From the NCBI GenBank assembly GCA_900491605.1, contig UESW01004416.1, positions 168,017 to 232,016 on the forward strand: DNA of 64,000 bases. Reading direction: 5' to 3'. The notes below the pieces were generated by a model. The model was given only the letters and a program-made list of their open reading frames with translations. It was not told the DNA's origin and did no database searches. The stretch is from Calamus simplicifolius (Eukaryota > Streptophyta > Magnoliopsida > Arecales > Arecaceae). Made by a program: the position numbers and the translations under genes. Of this stretch, positions 1 to 12,486 are shown in pieces (position 1 is the stretch's first letter; each line of letters begins with the position of its first letter).

Positions 1-2100
1 CTTACCATATCTATACTTTGTAATAATAAAGTGGCTATATCTAAGGCTAGGCAAAAGCATTTCAATGAAGCCAAGAGGCATTTACACCTAAAATTAAAAA
101 CATTGAGGTACCTTTAAAAGTATGGTGCAATAATAATAGTATATATATATATATATATGGTCTACTAAGAATATAGCAGATCTATAAACTAAAGGATTTG
201 TAATAGAGCAACTTAGAGAATTAATAAAAAAGGGACGGTAGCCTATCAATTGATTGTCCAAAAGAGATAATCCAACCTTACTTAATAGGATGTTAGGAGA
301 AACACTTTATGATTTGGAGTAAATTGCTACTTAGTCTCATTCTAGTAAAAGTGCTTTTAAATTCGATAGTTGAAGGTTGAATAATAACCTTTAATGAGTT
401 CGTAACTAATTATGTTCTTCCATTGCTTTACACCTTTAAAGGACTCAACTATATGAGAGTGGTTGTGAGCCCATAACTCATGTGCCTAGGCTATCTCTAA
501 AACACTTATAAAGCCAATATATTAGCACAAGGCCAAAAAGTGCTAGCCCAAATGGACTCGATGATGATTAATGTTATATGTGTAACATATGAAATTTGCA
601 TTAAAATGTCTCAAAAGTTAGTTCATTAGAAACTTTGCAAATGGAACATGTCAACACTAAGTAAAGGTTGAAACCTATAAAGTACCTTTTCCTATTGCAT
701 AGAAGTTTTAATTTAGATATAATTTTATGTGTTATATGACCAAAATTTTGAATTTTATAGGGGTTTCCTAAGTAATCCAAAATTTTAGTCTACATTGGTT
801 AGTTAATAAAGCATAAACCTATTTAAATATAAATTCTAAGACCAAATAGTGTAAACTTTTAGGATTCTCAATGGATAAAGATTAATTTTTATATCTCTCT
901 ATTCTTTATACTCTCTTTTAAAATATATGGCTAAAATGGGAAAAATGCAACACATCTAATCAAATCAATTTGATAAAGAGATGCATCTTAATACATTTGA
1001 TTAGATGAATTAAAACCAAGGGATGCAACTCTTAGTGATTGGATGGATGATGTGGATGATAATATATCCACTTAAAAGGATGCCTAGATGTTATAGGTGG
1101 ATGCATGGTTGCATCCACTTAAAAGGATGCCTAAGCATCTATATATATCCTTTCAAATCTATAATTAGATATATTATGCATCTTATTGTTCATAAATAAG
1201 ACAACATGAAGCAGAGAAGAGAATAATGGAGTGAAGTTAAGCGAATTCAAAATTGAGTGAACTTAAGTATACCATTAAGCATTTGAAGAGATAATTAAAT
1301 ATACATAAAGAGAATTTTTTAAGTGAACTCAAGTGCATTTGAGATTGAGTGAACTGAAGCGCATTCATTAAACATACGAGGGAAGGATTAAATCTATATA
1401 AAGCAAGAATTTTTATTTAATTATTTTACTAATTTTCATTGCATATGCATTTGACTGCTTTAGGTCATTCTTATTTAGTATATAGTGATTGTATTATGCC
1501 ATCTATAAAGTGAATGCAATAGTACTTCAAATAGTCCATCATTTTTGGTAGTACAAAAAAGCTATCAATAATAAGCAATAATATGTTGGAGATTAAAGAA
1601 GACTCCTCTATGATAATAATATGGCACAAAGATTAGTGGATAATAAATCTCCTAGAGTAGCTACCCTGGCTGCGCGCAATAGATCTCTATGCATCCTTAG
1701 CTAGCTAAACTAACTAGGATATGATTTATATCCTCATCTTGGCCACACAAATTACAGTCTGCTTGTTGAGGCATGAGGAGAACTATGAAGTTAACATAAA
1801 TATATAAAATTGAAAGATCATTAAATTAAAAGAAAACAATAATATATTAATAAATATAATAAAAATAATAAATAAAGATTAATTGTTGAATCCTCATAAA
1901 ATGCATCACATGTGATGCATGCTTTCATTTAATATCAATTTTCATTGCACATCAAAGTCAAAGAATTCAGCACCATAACACAAAAAAAACTTACATTATA
2001 AATAAAACCTGCAAAATTATTTAGTTTCACAATAAAGTAATTATCCTACGTGAAAGCAAAAATATAGAAAAAAATATATCACTTCTTTTAAAAAGATAAA
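1..2100. other. AT-rich intergenic DNA
   Basis: No coding region can be supported; every frame is short and lacks recognisable motifs. The stretch holds an (AT)n microsatellite at about 139-158. A 20-base direct repeat, beginning tccacttaaaagg, occurs near 1069 and 1113 within sequence rich in GGATGCA words, which may be the remnant of a small unclassified transposon. Confidence 0.6.
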
Positions 2101-2116
2101 AATATACTTTTGATAA

Positions 2117-2368
2117 TCAAACTTTGGTTTAAAATTCATTTTGATCCTCAAACTTTTAGTTGTTACAACTTGATTCCTTGTATTTTAAAACTATTGCATT
2201 TCGAATTAACGTATTGGTCACTTAAAATTAATAGGATAATTGCTTCGTGACACTTTAATTATTTTATCAATTTTAATTAATTTATCTAACAGAATGTTAG
2301 GAGTAATTTGAGAGGTTAACAATTGAAAGTTTGAGGAACTAAATAATAAATTTTGAATCAAGGTTTGG
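2117..2368. mobile_element. Foldback MITE-like element
   Basis: The left part (AATCAAACTTTGGTTTAAAA, then CCTCAAACTTTTAGTTGTTA) reappears as its reverse complement at the right end, around 2300-2368, with roughly 75-80% agreement over about 60 bases. Such a short AT-rich, non-coding inverted-repeat structure fits a non-autonomous DNA transposon. I could not fix the exact ends or a target-site duplication, so superfamily is not assigned. Confidence 0.5.
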
Positions 2369-3484
2369 GGATGATGATGATAATAATAAGAAAAAAAAAA
2401 CTATATATGGCCTTTTCAAAGCTAGGAGGGCATCATTGAAGTGCGCATAGATGTTTCTATGCCGTATGAGGACCATAACGAGGTTGTTGCTGATGATGAT
2501 GATTGGGAGTGCGGGATGGACTTCAATAGAATTGGATCAGCGAGGGCTGCCCAATTTGAAGGGAAAATTCTATTCGGCCAACCAGGACCAAATATGTTGA
2601 CTCAGTTCGGTCCTATGTGGCCGAACAGATTTGACCTGTTCAATCACACAGGGCCGAACAACTCACGAACCGAGAAAAAAAATCGAAGACGGAGATATAA
2701 ACCAACCTTTGCGACCATAGAACCTTCCCAAATTGCTAGTTGCTTGTCTATTACTCGATTATAGATTGAAATCTCTTCAATCAAGCTTCAAATGGTCGGA
2801 TCCAAGGATGTTTTGATCCGGAGTGAAGGAGGGGCAGGCGAGGCAGGAAGGGAGCTATTTTTACCTTGAGAGGGCTACTGAGCATGCAGGGTTATTTTGG
2901 TCTAAATATTTTTAGGACCAAATATGTTTTTTTTTTTTTAATTTTGGGAGGCTTACAGAGGAAAAGTCACGGGTCAAATAGAATTTCCCAATTTGAAGCC
3001 ATGCGCGGAGATCATACGGCCACGATCGCAAGGCGAGAGCGGGGTCCATGATAAGGCGGCGGCGGTGGACCCGCACGGAATTTGTCTGTACGCATGCGGT
3101 GCTGGCCCGAGGGCAAGTACAAGTGTAAATGAGTAGTGGGACTATTCTTTGCGCTATTGAAGTGGAGGGGACCAAAATAAAAAGGGCGTTGAATGGTATG
3201 GGGATGGTTAAGCCACCAACCAATTGACGGCCAAGGTGTTCCCATGGAATGTGGAAGAAGATTTACCATAGGCAATGGTGGGGGCTCTTGCATTTAAGTT
3301 GGAGGGAGGAAGGTGTGACCTGAGAGCCAGCATTGCCTTGGCTAGTCCACCTTCTCTTCAAGCATGTTTCATCTCTTATGGTTATTGGACTCATGGCATT
3401 TATGCTAGGAGAGAAAAAAAGAAAAAAAAAAAAAATAGTAATAATAAAAAAATAAAAAAAAGTTAATGATTTACAATGACAACA
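2369..3484. other. Intergenic, no gene supported
   Basis: A 107-codon frame at 2441-2764 (plus) starts with an acidic stretch but has no recognisable domain. It is followed by moderately GC-rich sequence around 3000-3260, poly-T and poly-A runs. I see no gene, RNA or clear transposon here. Confidence 0.5.
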
Positions 3485-3835
3485 ATATCCTTATTATAAA
3501 TGCTTAAATACTTTTTATCAATAGTCTAATATTTTTTTTGAAAGGGTCAATATCGGAATAAAAAAAATAAAAGTGCATCCTTGAGTTTTCTCTTCGAAAT
3601 CTCACCAAATTTTGAAGAAAAAATTTAGATGGGGGACATCATTTTTTTTAACCATTTTTTCTTTTCTTTAGTTTTTTCTTTCCATCCAAATAAAATAAAT
3701 TTTATTTTTTCTTCTATTTTTTCTTCTAATTTTTTTCTTCTAACTTTTTTTCTTTATCCAAACAAGATAAATTTTGAAGATGAGTTATTTTTGCAGGCTA
3801 GCAACCATAATGGATTTTTATTTTGGCTATAAATA
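3485..3835. repeat. T-rich dispersed repeat, family also at 30,890-31,445
   Basis: The words TTTGAAAGGGTCAATAT, GAGTTTTCTCTTCGAAAT and TCTTTCCATCCAAATAAAAT occur here. Their reverse complements occur at 30,990-31,240 (TTTGGATGGAGAGAAAA, TTTCGAAGAGAAAACTC, ATATTAACCTTTCC). The two loci are diverged copies, in opposite orientation, of one non-coding repeat, probably a MITE. Short reading frames here, including a Phe-rich one, are composition artefacts. Confidence 0.5.
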
Positions 3836-5568
3836 CTGCCCAAACTTTAATGCGATAAGATATATGCAATAGGTAACGTCTTTGCTTTATGCCACTAAGA
3901 AATTGACCCCATAAATATGCAAGGCTATTTTATCTGTCAATAAAATTACCATAAATATTCCATTAAATGAAACCTTGGATTCCTAACATAAAGGAAGGTA
4001 CAACCAGTACATTTTGTATATATATATATATATATTCTTGCCTCTAGTTTTTTATCTCGAATCTTTTATCAAATGACTTCTGAAACCCTGAATCTAGTAA
4101 ATAGATAGATAACAATGGAGGCAGTGGATTTGCCAGTTTGCCCCCACTGTTATGACTGATATTCACGGTATGATTGGAGATAAGAGTTCTATTAATGTTA
4201 TTCACGGATAGCAGATCTTTCTCTAGCTCGATGGCCGACTCCTTAGCTGATGTTGGATCATCTGTCAGGACTCTCCGGCCTGGCACATCCCCACGATGTC
4301 CCGGTTCTTTGGAGTCGAGCTTGCGCACTCCTCCAGGTCACAATAGTTAAACTCACAACTGTGGGCTTGGATGATGTGGCATCTGGCGTTTGCCCAAAAA
4401 AGCTTTTCTTGTGGAAGCTGAGTTTGGGTTTGTGGTCTCTCTATCAGGTCCGATATGGGGTTTCAAAACTAAATTTTCTAAGAAAATGGATAAGTTTTCT
4501 ATTTTTTTTTCCTTTGTGTATAACCAAATATATACATTTATTTCACCATAAAAGTATTATTTAATGCTTTGACTATTATACAATTTTTAAAATATAATTT
4601 AAATACAGTTAAAATTATGATGCCATATTGTGTATGTACATTTGCAAGGTACACAAACATAGAGGTTTATATGGAACCATTTTTTTTTTTATTAACTTTG
4701 AAATTTTATCTAACTAGCGTAGCTTTCTCTAGTCATCTAAGCGTGAACAATTTAAAGCAATGCATCTTTTGTGTTTCTCTATTTACTTTACTAATCTTTT
4801 ATCTAGATTCTTGTTATCACAAATGGTGTTAGAGAAATAGAAATCTTCTTACCTTGATTTATTATCATGTTTCAATTATCCATTGGATAAATGTCATCCA
4901 ACCATGCACTAGAGCGGTGCTTTCTTTGCAAATGAGCTGGTTAACCATGGAAATCCCTTCAATTTATTCCCTAAAAAATATAGGAATAGCTGGTTATCCC
5001 TCCAAATAAGAGTAAAAAAAAGTTATCCCATGGATTTACCTTTTTGCATTTGATATGATCAATGGGATAGCCAAGGGATATTCCTAGGGATAGCCAGGGG
5101 ACAAACTCTATCACGTACATTTATCCATGGATAATATTTTTTCTATCAAACACTACCTAAGTATGTACGTACACACCTACATACTTTCGTTTCTTGGCAT
5201 CATTTGTCAACTTGATTTTCTTATGAAGGTACTAACCACTTGACAAGTAATCCATGTTACCAAATCCACCAGCCCACATGATAAATTAGCATTACCCTAT
5301 CAACCAACTCGAACCTTGATCCAATGTGACATTAGGAAGGTGAGAGAGAATATGAGAGGTGAATCACACTTGGACGGAGAAGTTTACTATTTAATTATTT
5401 AGCCTCAGTTTTATCTAGTAATTAGTCCTAGATATGTTGTTGTCTTGTTACTAATGGCACGCAGCATTGTTTGAGAACTCAATTTACTTTTAGTTATGAG
5501 CTTAATCAGTAGGCAAGTAATCCAAGTTTAATATTACCCTATGAACAACTCAAATTGGTAGATAAGTA
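3836..5568. other. Intergenic with a (TA)n tract and a possible foldback
   Basis: A (TA)n microsatellite lies at about 4014-4034. The segment 4870-5155 begins with ATCCATTGGATAAATGT and ends near TTTATCCATGGATAAT, suggesting a small foldback element, but its ends are unclear. The more GC-rich piece at 4220-4400 encodes nothing I recognise. Confidence 0.4.
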
Positions 5569-5941
5569 TCTTATAGTTTAAGTATTATCAAATTAAACTT
5601 CCATGGTTTAAAATGTTATGGTTAACTTTCATATACTTTAACTTTTATTAAATTACATGCATATTGTTTGGCAGTTACTAATAACTACCGTATGCTTTAA
5701 AATGCTATCAAATTATATCAGTATAGTTTAAAATATTGCACTTAAGTATTCATGTATTTTAAATTTAATCAAGCTTTTACTTAAATGTAATTCGATAGCG
5801 TTTTAAATACACTATTGTTAAGTATAATTGTTAAACCACATGATTATAATTTAATAAAACTTAAAGCACATGCATAATATTTAGCTATAACATTTGAAAC
5901 TATAGTAGTTTAATTTGATAATATTTAAACCATGGGATACC
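5569..5941. mobile_element. Foldback element with about 54-bp inverted termini
   Basis: The left end reads GTATCTTATAGTTTAAGTAT followed by TATCAAATTAAAC and TGGTTTAAAATGTTAT. The right end, read on the minus strand, gives GTATCCCATGGTTTAAATAT, TATCAAATTAAAC and TAGTTTCAAATGTTAT. The interior repeats the same TTTAAA/ATCAAATTA words several times in both orientations. It is non-coding and about 373 bp long. The superfamily is unknown, since no convincing target-site duplication was found. Confidence 0.55.
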
Positions 5942-6449
5942 GATCTATATTTTTTCCTTAGGCTTATATTGTATAAGCACTAGATTTCTTGTTATAACAT
6001 GCCTCCGGTGTCTTATGTAGAAATTATGCAGTGAAGCCCACCTTTCTTCTCAAATAGGTAGCACTTGATAGCACAAATAGACTCTGAGGGTCTAAAGCAT
6101 TCATTGTTTGTGGAAGACCTTTCCATGGTGATCCAAATGTGAAAGTTTTGAGAAGAAACGCAGAGGTGGGGACTGCTGTTTTCCATGACACAATTAGTGA
6201 TACTCAGATGCAACTCTAAAAGGAATTATGTATATTTGCTAGTCTATTTGGACTCTCAACATACATCCCTAACCTTTATACAGTTACGTTCCATGTCCCG
6301 TTGCTTTGCTTTGAAGGCGTTTGTCATAAAGAATTAAAGATGAGTGTGCTGTTGCAACTAGCAAGCATCCAAATGGGCTGCAAGAAGCAGGATGGTAGCT
6401 TGGTTTTTGCCACCATGAACTCTGATAGTCACATTAGCTTTCCTTTATG

Positions 6450-7370
6450 GAAAAGGCTTTGTACATTGGTGTAGCAAATTCTACGTGTGCTACACCGTTC
6501 CTTATTGATCCACATACGCATCATTAAAAAATGTTAAGACGGCCTTAATTAAGAAACCCATTCATAAAGCAAAAAAATTACGACACCCAGTTGTAAACTT
6601 ACGACGCCATACTTATAAAATTACGATACCCTTTAGAAAACATATCTGTAAATATTCTAAAAAAACTGAACGAGTATTAATGCACGTCAAAATTAAGATA
6701 CTCATTAAAAAAGAAAAAAAACTTACGATACCCTAGTTTAAATTTACTGTAGTTATAAAACTAAGACAGAAAGTAAAAAAACTTACACCACCTATCTGTA
6801 CACAAATTCAACGGGTATTAATTACGTCAAAATTAAGAAAAAAAAACTTATCCTAATTTTAAACTTACGAACTTATAAAATTAAGACACCCATTAAAAAG
6901 CAAAAAAAACTTACGACATCATAGTTTTAAACTTACGCTTAAGACAAAAGTGTCCTAGTTTTAAACTTAGGCTAAAAGTGTCTGTACATAAATTCCAACA
7001 AAAGCTGAACGGCGTCAGACAACTTTTTTTTTAGAATTTATATACAGATTTTTAGAATTTATATACAGATACCTTTTCTGAGATGTGTGTCGTAAGTTTA
7101 AAACTAGAAAGTCGTAATTTTTTTCACTTTCTAAACGGATGTCTTAATTTTATAACTACGGTGTCGTAAGTTTAAAACTACGGTGTTGTAATTTTTTTTT
7201 CTTTATGAACGGGTGTATTAACTTTATAACTACGATGTTGTAAGTTTAAAACTGGAGTGTCGTAAATTTTTTTTTCTCGGAATGTCATAAAGGTGTCTTA
7301 ACATTTTTTAATGGGCATCGATCAATAAGAAAGACTTGCTACACCGGAGACGGTGTACAAAGACTTTTCC
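6450..7370. mobile_element. Non-autonomous MULE derivative (0.92 kb, long TIRs)
   Basis: The left end reads GGAAAAGGCTTTGTACA and the right end, on the minus strand, GGAAAAGTCTTTGTACACCG. This is the terminus of the 10.3-kb MULE at 32,950-43,240. The inverted repeats extend about 280-300 bp inward and share TTAAAAAATGTTAAGAC and phased ACGACACC-type words. There is no coding capacity. Both flanks carry TTTAT, but a clean 9-bp target duplication is not visible, so the insertion is old or an end has moved. By structure it is a deletion derivative or MITE mobilised by a related transposase; the mobilisation is inferred. Confidence 0.8.
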
Positions 7371-7823
7371 TTTATTAAGAAAATCCTAAAAAATATTTAA
7401 AATCAAGAAGTTCAAATAATTATCTTCTAGCTAACTCATCTTTTTATATGAATTTCTAAATTATGACAAATGATATCAGTATGAAACCAACCGATAATCC
7501 ATGTGGACTAAGGAACATTGCAAATGGGTTCCATATTTTTGTGATTAGTTTTGGATATGGATCCTCAATGGCTTGAATGGAAAGAGTATACGAGAATTCA
7601 TGTCGATAAGTGTTTGGTCATGTATGAGTTATTAGGGATGATAATTTTTTTTTCGTTTGACCATTTATCCGATTGGTACCACTTTTAACGGATCGAAGAA
7701 TTTTCAATCTAAATGGCTTAACAGGTAACGAAAATTTCTCGTTAACGACTAAATGGGTAAACAGCTCGGGAATGGTATTTTTTATTTATCCATCCCCATT
7801 TCCATTAGCTTTATAATATATTT

Positions 7824-7872
<49 letters not shown>

Positions 7873-10800
7873 TTAAAATTTAAAATAAAAAAAATATATA
7901 GTAAAATATATTTGAATTTATTCTTTTTGACTCTTGCTCTTCTTTCTTTCACACAGCCTCTTGCTTCTTTCAAGATTGGTCTCCATCTTATACTAAAAAA
8001 ATATTTTTTTAACTTTTAATAAATTATAAATTTAATAAAATAATTTTATTTTTAATGTAAACGGGCAAATGAATACCCAGTAGGTATCCATTTATCTGGT
8101 TGGGAATCTTCATTCCTGCTCTGTTAACTATAACGGCTTATCAGGATGGGAATGGAAACATTTTTCCTAATGGGAACGAGGACTGGTATAGATTGCTCTG
8201 GGCATTGCCATCCCTATGGGTTATATACTAAAAAAAATTTAAGTATTTATATAGGATGAAGAAGTCTAAATAATACTTTCTAATTAATTTTTTCGATGGT
8301 GATGAACTTGAATTGTGACATAACTCATGCGGGAAGTAGTTATTAATTTCAATATTCATTAAAATTACAAACATGAGTGTTTCGGCATGGATTTCGGTTC
8401 TTTTCAGCCATTGGATCAAAATTTGCATATTTTTGTAAGCTTATTTTAGTTGTTCTAACGCCTAAATGCATCAAAGCAATTTCAAATGAGCCAAACTATT
8501 CTCTTTCTCTTTGAGCCAAAGGTAGGATATAACTCCACCCACCAAACTTTTCATCCTTTCACCATCCAAACATCACCTTCGTGTGGGTGTGTGTTTAGGC
8601 GTAAACATGATGCACATGTTAATAGGTTGGAATTATAGGAAAGATGGGAGTCTCTATCTTCTAGACTATTGTGAATAAATTCTCCACCTGCCTTCCACCT
8701 GCTCTCCAAACGCATCCCCCTTATTCCTGCATGGTATCACGCAAATTGGCACCTTTTGAGGCATGACAAAATAAACAAAACATATAAGATGGATTTCATG
8801 ATCAAAAGCAGCGTATAAACTTGGAGCCCACATAAAAATTCTAATGCATTTAAGAACATTCGGGAAGACCCAATCACTTGATTGCAAGGCTAATTAATTG
8901 GTGTCGAATTTACGCAATTCATTGGATTTCATGACGAATGAGTACTACTACTTTATTAACCAACCCATATCCCATTGCAATACCAATAAGGGGGAGGTGA
9001 ATCTTACTTTAATGAAGACTTGGGTGCATCTTCTTGCAAGTCAATCCATTTTGCCTTCAATTTTATATTACAAGATTTCACAAGATGATCTATTCTATTA
9101 TATCTGTTCTATTATATTTCGCATGCAACATTTTGCCGCTTGATTCTTGAGCAATTTTAATGAATATTTTATGAAAGATATTGCTGCAGGTAAAGAAAGA
9201 TTAATGGAAAAAGAAAAGAGAAATAATAAATAAATGCTTACATATAAAGATTTAATATGCTTCGATTTATTAACCTATGCTTGTATCAGCGGAATGATGT
9301 AAATTTTATTTTGTAGGAACAATGAAGATTATAAAAAATCTTCTTTTATATATTCTCTCTTCCTCTTTTAATTATCAAATCTATGTACATCCAATAGAAT
9401 TTCTTTTTAGTCTTTTAACATAGCAAGATTACATATAAGACAAAACCTTGTGGCCTCTCTTTATCTCTCTCCTACTTTTGTATGGCTATACTTAGATGAA
9501 AGTTTAAGTAGCAGTGAAAAAGTGAGAAAGGAATAGAGAGTAACTAGATGATTTACATTCGATGAGTAGCACCTAAGTTCAATCTTTATATATACTTAGA
9601 TATATAGGTGTCAAACGGGTCGATCTAGCCCATTGTATGAGCCAGTCTACTACAATTCTTATGATGGGCCACACCGGCATGACCTGCCACACTAGAGGGA
9701 TTGGCTCAACATGGCCCATAGGCCTAGCTTAAGATGGGCTATGCTTGGCTTACGTACCAATCCATCTATTTTTTTAAAATTATTTAAATAAAATAAATTA
9801 TATACATATTTTTGTTTGTAGGTGGATAAGTGTTTTATCGCCGTAGTTACATTATCTCATTGTTCTTTTATTCGGTCATCTTGTTTATCTTTCAGTCATT
9901 CAAAGAAAAGTCTTCAATCTTCATCTTCATCTTTTATTCGACACAACATGAGCTAGATGATCAATTTTCTTGAAAGTGTCATAACCGTAATCTTTTCTAC
10001 AAACTTTACAAGTTATATAAAGTATCTTACTAGTAATTTCCTTTAAGGTTAAAGTGTAGTCAGATTCTAAAGGTCTTGAGTCTAGCCTTGGATGGCTTGA
10101 ACAAGTAATAGAATGACACAAATGGTAGCAGTAGGCTCAGAAATGTCATACTCTATCATGTTGACATTGTACTCAAAATCTTAGCTATAGGGGTAGGTAA
10201 GAAATACTAGCATAAAACATTATCTATTATAAAGGATAGGGAGTAACGATAGAGACTAGAGAAAGATTAGAACGACTAACTAGAAAGTAGGAAGAGATTA
10301 AGATAAATTAGGAGGATTACAAAGGCTTGTACGAAAACTAACTGTATATCACATTTGGGAAGAAGTACTTTTAAGAAATAGACAGAAATATCCATCAAAC
10401 TAGTCAATTTTAACCTTTTTAGATGGTATTTTGGGAAATACTTGCCAGGCATAGCATGTTGGCTCGTGAGCTGATACGTGCCATTTGTGCCAAGAAAAAA
10501 ACATGCCGCGGGTTGTGCCCATGGTTGTCAGACTCGGTTCAAACATTGATCCGGTCAACGGCTCAAGTCATCGGTTAAATCATTGATTTAATTATTTTAA
10601 TATAAAAAATATATTTATATTAATAAAAATTATTTTTAATAAAATAAATATATGAATACTAATTTTTATAATCTTTTTTTTCCAAATTTTTTTATCTTAT
10701 TTAATCTCTAAATTTTGTTTACTTTCAATCTGCGTACCCATTTAGTCTGATTTAATTTTTTCTAAAAAAATAAAAAAAATTTTATTCTAGTTTCCTTTAT

Positions 10801-11053
10801 TTTCATCATTTTCTCTTTATGTCTCTGCTTTTTTGTCTTATTTCCATAAAATTTTCATATTTTCATATTTTTTCATTTTCTTTATTCTTCTCTCATCAAT
10901 GCTCTTCTTTGCATGATCTCCTTTTCTTTCTTCATAAAACTTACGTGCATCCCAATGGATAAAAGGTTGTCATAAACTCTTAGGAATTTAAAATTGCAAA
11001 GGCCAAAAAAATTTGAAACATCATTGATAAATTCGTAACCCGGTTCAGGCCGG
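7371..11053. other. Intergenic DNA with degenerate repeats
   Basis: No gene is supported. Contents are a (TA)n microsatellite at about 7828-7867; a low-copy-looking region with words such as GGTAACGAAAATTTCTCG around 7720; a GC-richer segment at 9603-9770 starting GTGTCAAACGGGTCGA, of a kind often seen in monocot repeats; and, at 10,515-11,053, sequence framed by CGGTTCAAACATTGATCCGG and AACCCGGTTCAGGCCGG. The last looks like the two ends of a small DNA transposon next to the copia element. Confidence 0.45.
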
Positions 11054-12426
11054 TGTTGACCCAATTATTGATTTTGATGATTAATACAACTATTTGAGTA
11101 TAACATTTGAAGTTACTAATGATTTTGATTAAGTTTTTCAGTTTATGATTTGATTCATTAATCAAAATCATTAGACAAATCAAGTTCTAGTTCGAATCTA
11201 ATGTCAAGGTAAGATTGCAGACATTAGAGTCGACACATGGAATCGCAGAGTCGACTCCGGAATTCGGCACAGACTTAGAGTCGACACCTGGACTGTTAGA
11301 GCCGACTCCAACAGAAAAGACAGAACGATGGTTTTTCTGGTCACGACTTAGAGTCGACTCCTGGACTGTTAGAGTCGACTCCAGAAGATTTTCGTGTCGA
11401 CCCCAGAAAAGTCAGAGACGACTCCAGATCGAGCGGATTGGGGATTTTCGATTTAGAGCCGACTCCAGAAAAGTTAGAGTCGACTCCAGATTGTCAGAAC
11501 GACTCCAGAACTGTCAGAACGTCTCTAAACTTTACTTTTATCTTTTTAATCCCAACGGCTATTACCATATTTGGTTCTAATCCTTCTTACACTTGTTTCT
11601 AACGGATAGTTTTCAGCTATTTATGGATTAAGAAGATCTATAAGAAGGGGTTTTCTGTTGTATCCGAAAAAAGAAGAGAGAAAGAATAGAGAAAAACCTT
11701 TGAAATCCATCAGAAAATCAAAAGAGAAAAGAGGAAAGATTCGAAAGGAAAGATTATACTGATTCCCCAAAAGAAGAGAGAGATTTCAAGCTTTCTTGTT
11801 CATTTTGAAGAAATCTCAAGAAGAAGCAAGCCCTAGCTTTCTGATCTTCGGAGCTTCAAGAGCATTCTAAAGGAAGATCCACTCAAGAGAAGAGAAGAAG
11901 CAAGCCACCAAGATCTGCAAATCAGGCTTTGATTCCTATCTCTTTATTTTGTTCTATTATTGTATATTTGCTCATTGGAGGAGCTTTTAAATTGTAAAAA
12001 TGTTATTGTTTGCTGGGTCAATCGGAGGATTGATTCCGTTGAGGCTGTTAGCCTTGTGCAAGCAGTTTGCTTGTGTTGTAAGGTTGTGTGCTGGTGAGCC
12101 TTGAAAACCAGCTGGGTTCGTTGTGCACCCGGAAAACAACAAGTTTGAGTTGTGAGCTTGCAAAACAACTCTGCTGTAATCAGATTGATTATAGTGTGGA
12201 CCCAAGAGGTACTTGGGAGTGGATGTAGGTGTAGGTACACCGAACCACTATAAAACTTCTTGTGTTTGCAGTGATTGTTTCCTTGTCTCTTACTCTCTAT
12301 CTTGCATACTCTGTTTTAATTCGTATACATCTAAGTTTTCACTTCCGCTGGGGATTATTTTTAAAAGGAGTTTAATTTTTGAAAAACCCAATTCACCCCC
12401 CTCTTGGGTTGCTATCTGGACCAACA
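11054..12426 (+). repeat. 5' LTR of a Sirevirus-type copia element (boundaries approximate)
   Basis: The segment ends CCAACA two bases before a perfect tRNA-Met primer-binding site. Its 3' part contains GGTACTTGGGAGTGGATG and GTACACCGAACCACTATAAA, sequence typical of Sirevirus LTRs. I place the start at a TGTTGACCC near 11,054 because a different repeat ends there, giving about 1.37 kb; this is uncertain by tens of bases. No matching 3' LTR exists downstream, so the usual check of two LTRs against each other cannot be made. It contains the GTCGAC array annotated separately. Confidence 0.6.
11221..11516 (+). repeat. GAGTCGACTCC-type palindromic repeat cluster in the LTR
   Basis: About eleven copies of GAGTCGACTCCAG or close variants (GAGTCGACACC, GAGCCGACTCC) lie at intervals of roughly 20-35 bases. 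The core GTCGAC is a perfect palindrome. Conserved palindromic motifs in Sirevirus LTRs have been reported, so these are plausibly cis-regulatory; function here is inferred. Confidence 0.65.
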
Positions 12427-12428
12427 AT

Positions 12429-12440
12429 TGGTATCAGAGC
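12429..12440 (+). other. Primer-binding site (initiator tRNA-Met)
   Basis: The 12 bases TGGTATCAGAGC are complementary to the 3' end of plant initiator methionine tRNA, the standard primer of copia elements. The site lies just after the LTR and about 46 bases before the gag ATG. Confidence 0.9.
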
Positions 12441-12486
12441 TAGTGCTCATTTGATTTGATCTAACGATCAAGAGTCAAAGATCCAC

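Noticed and set aside
2441..2764. 107-codon frame with an acidic segment
   Set aside because: No domain, no splice or promoter context, surrounded by repeats.
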